A stretch of 64,000 nt of DNA from Candidatus Saccharibacteria bacterium UBA6664 (GCA_002455275.1 DKKO01000005.1:8863-72862); one strand, 5' to 3'; positions 1-8,694 are shown, counted from the first letter of the stretch. The notes: generated from the sequence alone by a model not told the origin. Numbers and translations are program-made.

Positions 1-1
1 A

Positions 2-532
2 CTTGATGAATGCGCTCAAAGCTGGCGGCCAGATTCGATTGAAGGTAGGTTATCACGCACGCAAGATTTCGACAGTATTTGGCGTAAATGGCTAGGCGAT
101 AACATTACTCAAGTTGAGCGTTATAACGATGCGACGGTCGTAATGACCGAGTCGATTCCACAAATTACGACGATTATGCAGCACGGGGATCTTACTCCAT
201 GGCAGATTTTCGCCGATGGCGACAGCTGGATAATCTACGATGGCGAACGCTCGGGTGTAGACTTGCCTCGATTCAATGATATCGCCTACGGCTATGGCCG
301 GCTCTACACTATGTTTCACAGCAAAGAAGCGGCAAAAAGCCTGGTCAACCATTACTTAGAGGCGTCGGGTATGAACAAGTGGTTATTTATCGAGAAGTTT
401 CGTATAGCGCTGATCAACCGCTCGATTGGAATTATTAGCGATGCATTTCGCGACCGAGAACGCGACGATTACATAAAGGACGCGAAAGAATTGCTGGCAA
501 CTTGCCTCGATGCTCCTGATACACTTGCCTAA
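2..532 (+). CDS. Aminoglycoside phosphotransferase-like protein, C-terminal part (5' end outside window)
   Basis: The reading frame is already open at the window edge, so the N-terminal part lies upstream; an internal ATG at 143 is unlikely to be the true start. The motif HGDLTPWQIF matches the catalytic loop of the APH/choline kinase phosphotransferase superfamily (HGDxxxxN), with Gln where the metal-binding Asn usually sits, and IIYDGER stands where the second metal-binding Asp (IIDWE) is expected. The substrate cannot be told: such proteins phosphorylate small molecules or are degenerate. A promoter for the next gene follows directly, so this gene ends its own unit. Confidence 0.6.
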   Translation, partial: LDECAQSWRPDSIEGRLSRTQDFDSIWRKWLGDNITQVERYNDATVVMTESIPQITTIMQHGDLTPWQIFADGDSWIIYDGERSGVDLPRFNDIAYGYGRLYTMFHSKEAAKSLVNHYLEASGMNKWLFIEKFRIALINRSIGIISDAFRDRERDDYIKDAKELLATCLDAPDTLA

Positions 533-553
533 AGAGGCCGAGTTTGCTATAAT
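525..553 (+). promoter_or_regulatory. Promoter of rnj
   Basis: TTGCCT (525-530) and TATAAT (548-553) are separated by 17 bases. The -35 box overlaps the end of the preceding gene. The leader to the ATG at 659 is about 100 bases and ends in AAAGGAG (641-647). Confidence 0.6.
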
Positions 554-658
554 AGTAGGAACTTGAAAGGGAAACTAACTGTCACTCGACCCCTTGTCTC
601 TGAGTTTTACTATCGAAATTAATGATAAAAACCATCTCAAAAAGGAGAAACATATTCT

Positions 659-2785
659 ATGGGTCAACGACGACTCGCGAAGCCGCAAGCTGATGACATG
701 AGCAAGCGGCCGAACAACCAAAAGAAAAAATCGGATAATACCGTGCTAAACAACACGAGCACTCGCCGCGGTGAGGTATTTCGTGCGCAGCGCCGTACTA
801 GCGAAGACGTGAATTTGCGCGCCAGCCAGCACATCATCAATATTCCGGTCAATAAAAGCATGTACAACGGCTACGATGGCCGCCAGTTTAGCTTGGCTGA
901 TCAGAAGAAACAGCCTCGCATCAACGGGCCAAAGCTTCGGGTGATCCCGATCGGTGGACTTGGTGAAATGGGCATTGGTAAAAACATGATGGCTATCGAA
1001 TACGATAACGACATTATTGTTATTGATATGGGCTTTTTGTTCCCAGGTTCTGACTACCCAGGCATCAACTACATTACACCTGACATCACTTGGCTAGAAG
1101 AGAACAAGCACAAAATTCGGGGGCATGTATTTACCCACGGACACCTCGACCACATTGGTGCGTTCCGCCACCTTATTCATAAGATTCCAGCGCCGGTATA
1201 CGGCAGTAAATTTACTGTTGGGATGCTTAAGCGCACTATGGAAGAGAGTATGAGTGGCTATGAACCACAATATTTTGAATTAAACCCGGAAACTCATGAG
1301 CGTGTACAGCTAGGCGATAGCTTTAGTATTGAGCTCGTGCGTGTAAACCACTCTATTCCAGATGCAACTGCTGTCGTAATTCGTACGCCACTTGGCGTGT
1401 TGGTGGATAGTGGTGACTGGCGTTTTGAAGAGAATCCAGTCGATGGTGTGAAATTTGACCTTGAACGCCTTACCGAAATTGCTACCAAAGAAGGCATTTT
1501 GCTCTTCATGAACGAAAGTACCAACTGTGAAAGTGACGGTACGCACACCCACGGAGAGCGCGATATTCAGCACAGTATTGGTGAAGTCATGGAAATGTAT
1601 CCGAATTCTCGGCTTATCATGAGTTCATTTAGCAGCCAGCTCCACCGTATTCAGGTAATGCTGGAAGAAGCGCAAAAACATGGCCGAAAGGTTGCCTTTG
1701 CCGGCTACAGTATGATCCAAAACCTCGAAGTTGCCCTAAGAGCTGGCGCGATTAAGGTGCCAAAAGATACCGTGGTAAAGATGGAAGATCTCGTGAAGAT
1801 GCCAGACGGCAAAATCACGATTATTTGTACTGGTAGCCAGGGTGAGTTTAACGCTGTGCTCAACCGTATGGCTTCAGGTGCCCACAAGCACATCAAGATT
1901 AAGAATAGTGATGTAGTGGTATTTAGCTCAAACCCAATTCCGGGTAACGAAAAATACGTGGTACGCACCGTTGACGGCCTGATGCGTGAGGGTAGTGAAG
2001 TAATTCAAAACGGCAAAACACACCTTACTGGTGTCGGCCCGCTTCACTTGTCTGGTCACGGTTATTACGACGACCACGTGAAGCTTATTAATGCGCTAAA
2101 CCCTACGTACTATTTACCAATTCACGGTGAATTCCACATGTTGGTCCACAATGCTCGTCTAGCTGAAAAAGAAGCAGGCATACCTCGCTCTAATATATTT
2201 GTCTGTGATGCTGGTGATATCGTCGAAATCACCGCCGCTGGTGCTCGTAAAGCCGGCCGTATACCAGTGGGTGGTATCATGTACGACGATAGTGGGGCGG
2301 TGGTGAGCGAAGTGGTACTAAAAGACCGCATTCATATGGCCAACGAGGGTATGTTTGTAGTAGTACTTACGGTGCAACGAGGCACCGGTCGCTTACTCAC
2401 TAGTCCTGACATCATATCTCGTGGATTTATCTACCTACGCGACAGCGAAGAACTTATGGGCTTGATACGTCAGTACTTGAAGCAAAAAGTTGCTCGCGGA
2501 TTTAGCGGTAAAAAGATTGATATCGACCAAGTAAAGAAAGAAATCAAAGACGAAATCACGCACATTTTGTACGACCAAACACGTCGTACACCGATCGTTA
2601 TTCCGGTAATCAATGAAATTGGTGGCGGTGGCCAGCCGGCCCAAGCGAACCAGCCAAAGCAGGCAGAACAGCCTCAGCAGCAACCTCAGTTCAAACGTCC
2701 AGCACCAAAGAAATTCCCACCACGCCAAGTACCCGACACTGAAGCGAACCAGCCAAAGCCTCGTTTCGATAGCCGCGGCTACTAA
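659..2785 (+). CDS. rnj: Ribonuclease J
   Basis: Metallo-beta-lactamase/beta-CASP ribonuclease with endo- and 5'-3' exonuclease activity, the likely core of mRNA decay and rRNA maturation. The THGHLDH metal site lies near residue 160, followed by the GTGSQGE-like motif (seen as CTGSQGE) and SGHG motifs of the beta-CASP part. At 708 residues it is longer than the usual 550-600: about 90 basic residues precede the catalytic core, and a Gln/Pro/Lys-rich disordered tail ends the protein. The ATG at 659 follows an AAAGGAG site by about 11 bases. It is a monocistronic-looking gene with its own promoter, and ftsK follows from a separate promoter. Confidence 0.93.
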   Translation: MGQRRLAKPQADDMSKRPNNQKKKSDNTVLNNTSTRRGEVFRAQRRTSEDVNLRASQHIINIPVNKSMYNGYDGRQFSLADQKKQPRINGPKLRVIPIGGLGEMGIGKNMMAIEYDNDIIVIDMGFLFPGSDYPGINYITPDITWLEENKHKIRGHVFTHGHLDHIGAFRHLIHKIPAPVYGSKFTVGMLKRTMEESMSGYEPQYFELNPETHERVQLGDSFSIELVRVNHSIPDATAVVIRTPLGVLVDSGDWRFEENPVDGVKFDLERLTEIATKEGILLFMNESTNCESDGTHTHGERDIQHSIGEVMEMYPNSRLIMSSFSSQLHRIQVMLEEAQKHGRKVAFAGYSMIQNLEVALRAGAIKVPKDTVVKMEDLVKMPDGKITIICTGSQGEFNAVLNRMASGAHKHIKIKNSDVVVFSSNPIPGNEKYVVRTVDGLMREGSEVIQNGKTHLTGVGPLHLSGHGYYDDHVKLINALNPTYYLPIHGEFHMLVHNARLAEKEAGIPRSNIFVCDAGDIVEITAAGARKAGRIPVGGIMYDDSGAVVSEVVLKDRIHMANEGMFVVVLTVQRGTGRLLTSPDIISRGFIYLRDSEELMGLIRQYLKQKVARGFSGKKIDIDQVKKEIKDEITHILYDQTRRTPIVIPVINEIGGGGQPAQANQPKQAEQPQQQPQFKRPAPKKFPPRQVPDTEANQPKPRFDSRGY

Positions 2786-2809
2786 AGTGGATAGCCACGG
2801 CCACGAAAC

Positions 2810-2838
2810 TTGATTTTTGTAGTAATTTGTGCTACAAT
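2810..2838 (+). promoter_or_regulatory. Promoter of ftsK
   Basis: TTGATT (2810-2815), 17-base spacer, TACAAT (2833-2838). The leader to the ATG at 2873 is about 28 bases and has no clear Shine-Dalgarno site. Confidence 0.7.
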
Positions 2839-2872
2839 AATAGAGTAAACCTATAGTACAATAAAAACAGTT

Positions 2873-5122
2873 ATGGCTAAAAGAAAAAAACGTACCAGCA
2901 AGAAGAGTAAGGCAGCGCTAAAAAGCGTTCCGCAGCATACGCTTCCAGATGGATTCTGGAGCCAAGTATGGGCGATATTCCTTATCGCTGTGTCTATTCT
3001 GCTCGTTGTTGCGTGGTTTGGCATTGGCGGGCCAGTACTTGAGTGGTTGCAGCAGGCAAGTCTCGCTACTATAGGTTACGCGGTATATATATTGCCACTA
3101 CTCCTTGGCTACATCGCTGTCGAGATATTTCGTAGCGAAGAAAACAGGCTGCCTTTTGTCATGAAGTTCGCCGCCGCCATGGTGGTGGTATGGTTTTCTG
3201 GCCTCTTTGGTTTGTTGCAAAAAGATGACCTAGCGACAACCTCTACCGGTGGCTTCGTAGGAGACACGATAAACAGCGGCATGCTTGCCTTAGTAGACGC
3301 TGGCGTCGCAATATTCCTGTACGTGCTACTTATTGCCCTTACGACACTATTCGTCCTACGTTTGTCGCCATTTGATATTATTCGAAAACTGTGGGCACTC
3401 ATTCGACGCGGTAGCCTTGATGACGAACAGGCTAGTAATGTCGGTGTCATGCGAAAAGCTGCTGAGGCAGATGCGCATAGTGGTGTATCGGCTGATTTCA
3501 AACTCAACGCTGGCGTGCCAACGCTCGATCCGAGTGAAAGCAAGCGCGCCGCCAAACTTTCTAGCTTAAAAGGCAGTATCCAGCAAGATAAAGCAGCCGA
3601 AGAGCGGGCGGCATTGGTAACCGCGGCTGATCCAAACTGGAAAGCACCAAGCCTCGATTTACTAGAGAAAAAGCAAAGCCCGGCCGATGCGGGTGATGTG
3701 CAGCATAATGCACAAATCATTAAAGAAACCCTAGGCGAATTTAGCATTGATGTTGATATGGAAGGCGCTAATATTGGGCCGAAAGTAACTCAATATACCT
3801 TAAAACCACCAAGTGGTGTGAAGCTCACGCGTATTACCGCGCTGGAAACCAACATCGCGTTGAACTTGGCTGCGCAAAGTTTGCGTATCGAAGCGCCGAT
3901 TCCTGGCCAGCGAGCAGTTGGTATTGAAGTACCAAACCGCAAGGCGGCCGATGTGCGTATTCGCGGCATCTTAGAAAGTAAACAATGGGAAGCAGCGCAC
4001 GAGCCGCTCAGCTTTGCAATTGGTCGCGATATTTCTGGTGAGGCAGTTATTGGACATCTTAATAAAATGCCGCACGTGTTGATTGCTGGTCAAACTGGAA
4101 GTGGTAAGTCGGTTATGATAAATACGCTGCTTTCGAGCTTGCTGTATCGCAATAGCCCAAGCGAAATGAAGCTGATTTTGGTAGACCCGAAACAAGTAGA
4201 AATGGCACCCTACGAAGATATCCCGCACCTTCTGACCCCAGTTATTACTGAACCAGAGAAAACCATTAGCGCACTGAAGTGGGCGGTAAACGAGATGGAG
4301 CGCCGCTACAAGCTTCTCGCCGAAGAGAAATTACGCGATATTAAAAGCTACAACCAAAAAGTACAAAGTGGTGGCCGCAAGATTTCAGTACAAGACGAAG
4401 ATGGCAACGAGCAGCGCGTTGACGACGGGGCGATGCCATACATCGTGATTGTAATTGATGAGTTGGCAGATTTGATGATGGTAGCAGCTCGCGATGTTGA
4501 AGCGCTCGTGGTACGGTTGGCGCAGAAGGCTCGTGCCGTAGGTATTCACTTGGTGCTCGCTACTCAGCGTCCATCGGTAGATGTTATCACCGGCCTAATT
4601 AAGGCTAACATTCCAGCTCGCATCGCCTTTACGGTGGCGAGTCAGGTAGACAGCCGCACCATTCTCGATCAAGTTGGTGCGGAAAAACTGCTTGGCCAAG
4701 GAGACATGTTGCTCAAAACTGCTGAAATGCCAAAACCTCGCCGTATACAGGGTGCGTGGGTGATGGATGAAGAAGTCAGCAAAATTACCGACCACTTGCG
4801 CATGCAAAGTGCTCCACAATACAACGACGAAGTAGTAAGCCAACCAGTACAGCTTAATGGCAAGGGTGGCGTGGTGATGGACTTCGATCACGAGGGTGGT
4901 GACGACATGTACAAAGACGCCCTAAGGGTAGTGGTAGAAAGCGGCAAGGCAAGCACCAGCCTATTGCAACGACGCCTGCGCATTGGCTATGCCCGCGCTG
5001 CGCGTATTATCGAAGAAATGGAAGAACAGGGTGTCATTGGCGCTGCCGATGGCTCTCGACCCCGTGAAGTACTCATCAGTAGCCTTGACGATGTGTACGG
5101 CAGCTCAGACGAAGATGCCTAG
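2873..5122 (+). CDS. ftsK: DNA translocase FtsK/SpoIIIE
   Basis: Membrane-anchored DNA pump that clears chromosome ends from the division septum and activates Xer recombination. After a short basic stretch there are about four membrane segments within residues 25-165, then a short linker. The motor has Walker A GQTGSGKS near residue 406 and Walker B VIVIDELADL near residue 525. The last 60 residues form the winged-helix gamma domain (ASTSLLQRRLRIGYARAARI). At 749 residues it is of ordinary length for the short-linker type. Its stop codon lies inside the first arm of a long inverted-repeat structure. A Xer recombinase, its expected partner, is encoded at 32336-33247. Confidence 0.95.
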   Translation: MAKRKKRTSKKSKAALKSVPQHTLPDGFWSQVWAIFLIAVSILLVVAWFGIGGPVLEWLQQASLATIGYAVYILPLLLGYIAVEIFRSEENRLPFVMKFAAAMVVVWFSGLFGLLQKDDLATTSTGGFVGDTINSGMLALVDAGVAIFLYVLLIALTTLFVLRLSPFDIIRKLWALIRRGSLDDEQASNVGVMRKAAEADAHSGVSADFKLNAGVPTLDPSESKRAAKLSSLKGSIQQDKAAEERAALVTAADPNWKAPSLDLLEKKQSPADAGDVQHNAQIIKETLGEFSIDVDMEGANIGPKVTQYTLKPPSGVKLTRITALETNIALNLAAQSLRIEAPIPGQRAVGIEVPNRKAADVRIRGILESKQWEAAHEPLSFAIGRDISGEAVIGHLNKMPHVLIAGQTGSGKSVMINTLLSSLLYRNSPSEMKLILVDPKQVEMAPYEDIPHLLTPVITEPEKTISALKWAVNEMERRYKLLAEEKLRDIKSYNQKVQSGGRKISVQDEDGNEQRVDDGAMPYIVIVIDELADLMMVAARDVEALVVRLAQKARAVGIHLVLATQRPSVDVITGLIKANIPARIAFTVASQVDSRTILDQVGAEKLLGQGDMLLKTAEMPKPRRIQGAWVMDEEVSKITDHLRMQSAPQYNDEVVSQPVQLNGKGGVVMDFDHEGGDDMYKDALRVVVESGKASTSLLQRRLRIGYARAARIIEEMEEQGVIGAADGSRPREVLISSLDDVYGSSDEDA

Positions 5123-5239
5123 CCTAGGCTCGTGGTTGCCTAAGACAGACTAAAAGCGAAACGCGAGGTGTGCTACATTTATGAGCACACCGAAAGTGGT
5201 CAAGTGGTCTGTCATGGTAATCACGAGACTAAGGCTAGG
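5118..5239 (+). ncRNA. Candidate structured RNA or 3' element after ftsK
   Basis: Nested inverted repeats can be read directly: CCTAGCCT (5118-5125) with AGGCTAGG (5232-5239); CTCGTG (5129-5134) with CACGAG (5222-5227); GACAGAC (5144-5150) with GTCTGTC (5207-5213); GGTGTGCT (5167-5174) with AGCACACC (5184-5191). All four fit one long interrupted hairpin. There is no U-tract after it, so it is not a plain terminator, and no promoter of its own is obvious. It could be a 3' UTR structure, a processed RNA or a DNA element. Confidence 0.4.
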
Positions 5240-5244
5240 GAAAC

Positions 5245-5273
5245 TTGACATATTTTAAGGATAAGCGTATACC
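5245..5273 (+). promoter_or_regulatory. Promoter of the gene at 5313
   Basis: TTGACA (5245-5250), 17-base spacer, TATACC (5268-5273), starting six bases after the last arm of the structured element. Confidence 0.65.
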
Positions 5274-5312
5274 GGTAGCAGAACCCATATTAAAACACAC
5301 ACGGTTCAGGAT

Positions 5313-6074
5313 ATGACAGTCACAATAGAAAAACCACTTACTGCTGATGGTAGCCACGATGTACTACCACCTGAACAAATGGCACCGCTTGCTGATGAAC
5401 TTGCCGCGCTCGAGGTTGAACTCGAGCATGTTTCTACAGATGAAAAAGCAATTCTGCTCGATGAAAAACAACGGCTGTTAGAGCACCTGCTTGGTGATAG
5501 AATCGGTGAAACCGTTATCAACGAAATTGTCTATTTGGCCCAGCTATACAAAGACAGAGCCACGCGACGTGAGCTAGACGATGGCACGGTACTTCACTGT
5601 TGGGGCACACGAGACAGCGACAATCAGTATTTAGCCTACAAATACTATGTATTGACCTATCCCGATGGGCGGGTGAACTATAGCGTTCAAGAAACAAGCC
5701 CAGATGGCCAAAAAATCTTCAAGCTGAATGATAGAGGAGACTACCATGTGTACGACCGCGCGCCGTTAGCCGCGGGAATTACTCATTTTCGTCCCGTCGA
5801 GGAGCGTCCTGAAGCCGCTGAAGCATCAATGGGTGAGCTGTTTGGCACCTCGCTCGTGACAGCAGGTATTGTACGAGCACGTAGTGATGAGCAAAATCGC
5901 GCAGCAGATTTGCAGGCACAAGGTATGCTTGGTGGTAGTGAGACCGATCGATTATTGAATGAAGCCACCGATGTACGAGATGCCTATATTGCCCTTGAGC
6001 AGCTTCACGCCGACCGCGACGTACCCTACAGTCTTGCTAATAAAGCAATCATTGAAGCATACGCACGACGATAA
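5313..6074 (+). CDS. Hypothetical protein (253 aa)
   Basis: I do not recognise this family. The protein is acidic and soluble, with no signal peptide or membrane segment. Residues about 20-60 look helical and possibly coiled (LADELAALEVELEHVSTDEK). The middle is Tyr-rich and beta-like (YKYYVLTYPDGRVNYSVQETSPDGQKIFKL), and the C-terminal 80 residues are helical again. It has its own promoter and a terminator 25 bases downstream, so it forms a single-gene unit between ftsK and the rpsF operon. Codon use resembles its neighbours. Confidence 0.75.
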   Translation: MTVTIEKPLTADGSHDVLPPEQMAPLADELAALEVELEHVSTDEKAILLDEKQRLLEHLLGDRIGETVINEIVYLAQLYKDRATRRELDDGTVLHCWGTRDSDNQYLAYKYYVLTYPDGRVNYSVQETSPDGQKIFKLNDRGDYHVYDRAPLAAGITHFRPVEERPEAAEASMGELFGTSLVTAGIVRARSDEQNRAADLQAQGMLGGSETDRLLNEATDVRDAYIALEQLHADRDVPYSLANKAIIEAYARR

Positions 6075-6098
6075 GGTGCTACCTGCAGAATCAAGTAA

Positions 6099-6126
6099 TC
6101 CAGCCCAGCAGGGCTGGACATTTTAT
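6099..6126 (+). terminator. Rho-independent terminator
   Basis: TCCAGCCC (6099-6106), AGCA loop, GGGCTGGA (6111-6118), then CATTTTATA. The -35 box of the next promoter (TGGACA, 6115-6120) is inside the second arm. Confidence 0.8.
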
Positions 6127-6143
6127 ATAAAATACACTATAAT
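6115..6143 (+). promoter_or_regulatory. Promoter of rpsF-ssb
   Basis: TGGACA (6115-6120), 17-base spacer, TATAAT (6138-6143). The -35 box overlaps the terminator stem of the preceding gene. Confidence 0.65.
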
Positions 6144-6185
6144 TACATCTGTTATAAACCTAAGCTTACATGCAACAGTGTAAGC

Positions 6186-6209
6186 ATCGGCTGCACAAAG
6201 CAGCCCGAT
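6186..6209 (+). promoter_or_regulatory. Leader hairpin of rpsF, possible bS6:bS18 binding site
   Basis: ATCGGCTGC (6186-6194), ACAAA loop, GCAGCCCGAT (6200-6209) with one extra C on the 3' arm, just before the AAAGGAGG site. Known bS6:bS18 autoregulatory leaders are hairpins with a bulge carrying CCG. The CCCGAT here fits that loosely. Function is inferred. Confidence 0.4.
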
Positions 6210-6227
6210 TCCAAAGGAGGAGTCTAT

Positions 6228-6569
6228 ATGGAATACGAACTAACTGTTCTTATTCACCCAGATCTCGAAGCAGATCTAGAAAAGCCACTTGGTCGCTTGC
6301 GTGACCTAGTAAAGAGCGCCGGTGGTAGCGTTACAAAAGAAGATAACTGGGGCAAAAAGCGCCTGGCATATCGAATTAAGAAGCAAGATTTTGCTGTGTA
6401 TGTATCATTTGACGTACAGCTTCCTGCTGACGCACCGCTTAAAATTAGCAATGCATTGAACATTTCAGACGACGTCGTTCGCTACTTGTTGGTAAAAACC
6501 GACGACAAAGAACGCGCAAAATTAGCAGCCGCTAAGAAAGATCAGCCAGAAGACGGCGAGGAGGAGTAG
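6228..6569 (+). CDS. rpsF: 30S ribosomal protein bS6
   Basis: Small-subunit protein that pairs with bS18 on the 16S rRNA platform. It has the bS6 fold signature: MEYELTVLIHPDLE at the start, the WGKKRLAYRIKKQDFAVYV strand-loop-strand and DVVRYLLVK near residue 85. At 113 residues with an acidic tail it is normal in length. A strong AAAGGAGG site precedes the ATG. First gene of the rpsF-ssb unit, with rpsR 160 bases further on, which is the conserved bacterial order. Confidence 0.95.
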   Translation: MEYELTVLIHPDLEADLEKPLGRLRDLVKSAGGSVTKEDNWGKKRLAYRIKKQDFAVYVSFDVQLPADAPLKISNALNISDDVVRYLLVKTDDKERAKLAAAKKDQPEDGEEE

Positions 6570-6574
6570 GGCAT

Positions 6575-7015
6575 ATGGCACGCAGCATCAACCAAGTAAT
6601 ATTGATGGGACGCCTTACCCGCGACCCAGAGATGCGCACCACCACAACTGGTAAAACCATCGCGAGCTTCAGCATTGCTGTAGACCGCGGAGGCCAAGAC
6701 GACCAAGCAGATTTTTTCGATGTCACTGCATGGGAAAAACTTGGTGAACTGGTAAACCAGTACCTTACCAAAGGTCGTCGCTGCCTCGTGCAGGGTCGTC
6801 TTCGTCAAGACAGCTGGGACGACAAAGAAACTGGCAAAAAACGCACCCGAATAGAGGTAGTTGCTACCGATGTAACTTTCCTTGATGGCCCAAGTGATGG
6901 CCAATCTGGCGGCAGCGCACCACGTTCAAGTGCCCCAGCAAACAAGAAGTCAAACGATGTTGTGATTGAAGACATCGATGACAAACCTATTGATCTTTCA
7001 GAAATACCATTCTAG
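6575..7015 (+). CDS. ssb: Single-stranded DNA-binding protein
   Basis: OB-fold protein that coats single-stranded DNA during replication and repair. The N-terminal 105 residues carry the fold (MARSINQVILMGRLTRDPEMR, FFDVTAWEKLGE, RCLVQGRLRQDSW). A short Ser/Pro/Asn linker follows, and the acidic tip ends IDLSEIPF, close to the conserved DDxIPF peptide that recruits partner proteins. The ATG is five bases after the rpsF stop, with AGGAGGAG inside the end of rpsF, so the two are translationally linked. Confidence 0.95.
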   Translation: MARSINQVILMGRLTRDPEMRTTTTGKTIASFSIAVDRGGQDDQADFFDVTAWEKLGELVNQYLTKGRRCLVQGRLRQDSWDDKETGKKRTRIEVVATDVTFLDGPSDGQSGGSAPRSSAPANKKSNDVVIEDIDDKPIDLSEIPF

Positions 7016-7178
7016 TCAAGCGCATCAAGCACGCACCTTTCGTCGTTAAAACATTACGTTTCTCCCTCTGTGTATGTTGAATACACATCGGTCGAATCCG
7101 CCGTTTTGCCTCGAAATTCACGCACTCGAAGCACTTGTTCACACCACCATAAATTTGTTATATAAGGAGTAAACTATC

Positions 7179-7382
7179 GTGTCACCAAAAAGATTTAAAA
7201 AAGACGTTACGACGTATTTTGATTACAAAGACGTAAAAACCCTGCAGCGTTACATCAACGCCTATGGTCAAATTGAACCTATTTCAAAAACAGGTTTGAG
7301 CCTAAAACAGCAGCGCCAATTAGCAACCGCTATTAAGCGTGCCCGTCACCTTGCGCTACTACCATTCGTAACATCAAACTAG
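7179..7382 (+). CDS. rpsR: 30S ribosomal protein bS18
   Basis: Partner of bS6 in the 30S platform. The 67-residue protein has the family core DYKDVKTLQRYINAYGQIEPISKTGLSLKQQRQL followed by AIKRARHLALLPF. Translation starts at GTG (7179), chosen because AAGGAG lies nine bases upstream and the family N-terminus begins here. The 163 bases between ssb and rpsR hold a small hairpin (TGTGTAT/ATACACA) but no gene. Confidence 0.93.
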   Translation: MSPKRFKKDVTTYFDYKDVKTLQRYINAYGQIEPISKTGLSLKQQRQLATAIKRARHLALLPFVTSN

Positions 7383-7389
7383 TAGTATT

Positions 7390-7584
7390 ATGTCCGAGCG
7401 AGACGAAGACAGGCAGCCAAAAGGCGAAGCTAACCAGTCACCAGCTACACCCGAGAAACACCCGGATGATGCTTCTGACGACCGAACGAACCAAATAGTG
7501 CTTAGCTTGACAGTTGCTGGCCTTGTAGCAGCCGCTGGTGCTCTTGCTGCAAAACGCTTGCGAAACAGAGGAGAAAACGAGTAA
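7390..7584 (+). CDS. Small single-pass membrane protein (64 aa)
   Basis: I do not recognise the family. The first 35 residues are charged and polar (Glu/Asp/Lys/Pro-rich), then one membrane segment (IVLSLTVAGLVAAAGALAA) and a short basic tail. The gene starts seven bases after rpsR and its stop codon overlaps the efp start (TAATG), so it is translated within the rpsR-efp unit. Function unknown; the tight coupling to efp argues that it is real. Confidence 0.65.
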   Translation: MSERDEDRQPKGEANQSPATPEKHPDDASDDRTNQIVLSLTVAGLVAAAGALAAKRLRNRGENE

Positions 7585-8144
7585 TGTATCAACCAACCGA
7601 TTTGAAAAAAGGCACCGTGTGCCAAATAGACGGCACACCATACCGTGTTGTTGACTATGGCCAAAAGGTCATGGGACGTGGCGGGAGCATTGTAAATGTT
7701 CGCCTGAAAAACCTACTAGATGGCAGCGTCATTCCGAAAACCTTCAAAGGCGCCGACAAGATTGAACAAGCCGAAGTAACCAGCAAACCAGTACAGTATT
7801 TGTACAACGATGGCGACACGTTTTACTTTATGGATCCTGAAAGTTTTGAACAGTACGAACTATCGCGTGAGACTGTCGATAGCGCCACTGATTACCTGAA
7901 GGAAGGTGACAACTTGCAGCTTCAATTTTTTGGTAGCAAGGTGATTAATGTCGAACTTCCGAAGAATCTTTACCTTGAAGTTAGCTACGCTGAAGACGTA
8001 GTAAAGGGTGATACCTCTGGTGCGGTGATGAAAGATGCCACGCTTGAAACTGGTATCAAAATCCGCGTACCAGCATTTATTAAAACTGGCGATGTGGTAA
8101 GCGTTGACACCACCACAGGCGAGTACCGCGAACGTAAAAAATAG
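7584..8144 (+). CDS. efp: Translation elongation factor P
   Basis: Relieves ribosome stalling at proline runs. The 186-residue, three-domain family length is intact: KOW-like N-terminus (LKKGTVCQIDGTPYRVVDY), central OB domain and C-terminal OB domain ending in TGEYRERKK. The loop that reaches the peptidyl-transferase centre reads MGRGGSIVNVRLKNL, with Arg32 at the tip where E. coli has modified Lys34. No modification gene is visible in this window. The start overlaps the stop of the preceding small membrane protein. Confidence 0.95.
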   Translation: MYQPTDLKKGTVCQIDGTPYRVVDYGQKVMGRGGSIVNVRLKNLLDGSVIPKTFKGADKIEQAEVTSKPVQYLYNDGDTFYFMDPESFEQYELSRETVDSATDYLKEGDNLQLQFFGSKVINVELPKNLYLEVSYAEDVVKGDTSGAVMKDATLETGIKIRVPAFIKTGDVVSVDTTTGEYRERKK

Positions 8145-8150
8145 GCAGTT

Positions 8151-8678
8151 ATGTCGCACAATCAGCCACCACAATCACACTATGCGCTTATGGCAGTATT
8201 TGGTGAGGCGGCCAAACATTCGGATTATCAAGGCCCTCTACCTTCACATTTCAACGCATTGCCGTGGTTTCGTTTTGATAAACCGCACCGAGCCGAGCAA
8301 GCCTGTGATTTGATGCGCACGGCCAGGCGGCTACTTTTGCTACAAGAACCGTTTGAACTTATGGGTGAAGCCCCAAAACAGCTTGGCAAAGAAGGCCAAA
8401 CGGCATCGGTAGCCGTATCTTCATCGACCGATTTGTTCGCGTTGCACATGGAATTGGCAGAAGGTTTTACTGAAGAATATGGCGGCATTAGTTTTGCCTA
8501 CCCAGAGTACAATCAGGGTGGCTATCTTGCTCACGTTACCCCTACGCCAGAGCTACCATTTGCCGTTGGTGATCGACTTTTGGTAGATAGCATCGCGCTT
8601 GTTGAAGGCAATGCGGTTGAGGGTGAGCGTACACCGAAGCGAACAATTCGCGTCATCGGCGCAGTCGGTCTCTTGTAA
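8151..8678 (+). CDS. Hypothetical protein, possibly 2H phosphoesterase (LigT-like)
   Basis: This 175-residue soluble protein starts six bases after efp. The C-terminal half holds HVTPTPEL, resembling the HxT/S motif of the 2H phosphoesterase superfamily (RNA ligase/cyclic phosphodiesterases), followed by a beta-rich end (LLVDSIALVEG, RTIRVIGAVGLL) as in that family. The expected first HxT/S motif is not clear. The family call is therefore tentative. The hydrolase gene that follows has its own promoter. Confidence 0.55.
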   Translation: MSHNQPPQSHYALMAVFGEAAKHSDYQGPLPSHFNALPWFRFDKPHRAEQACDLMRTARRLLLLQEPFELMGEAPKQLGKEGQTASVAVSSSTDLFALHMELAEGFTEEYGGISFAYPEYNQGGYLAHVTPTPELPFAVGDRLLVDSIALVEGNAVEGERTPKRTIRVIGAVGLL

Positions 8679-8694
8679 GTGCTACAATAGTCCT

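Noticed and set aside
3109..3747. Open frame of 212 codons on the - strand inside ftsK
   Set aside because: Antisense to a well-supported ftsK coding region; Ser-rich low-complexity product and no promoter or ribosome site.
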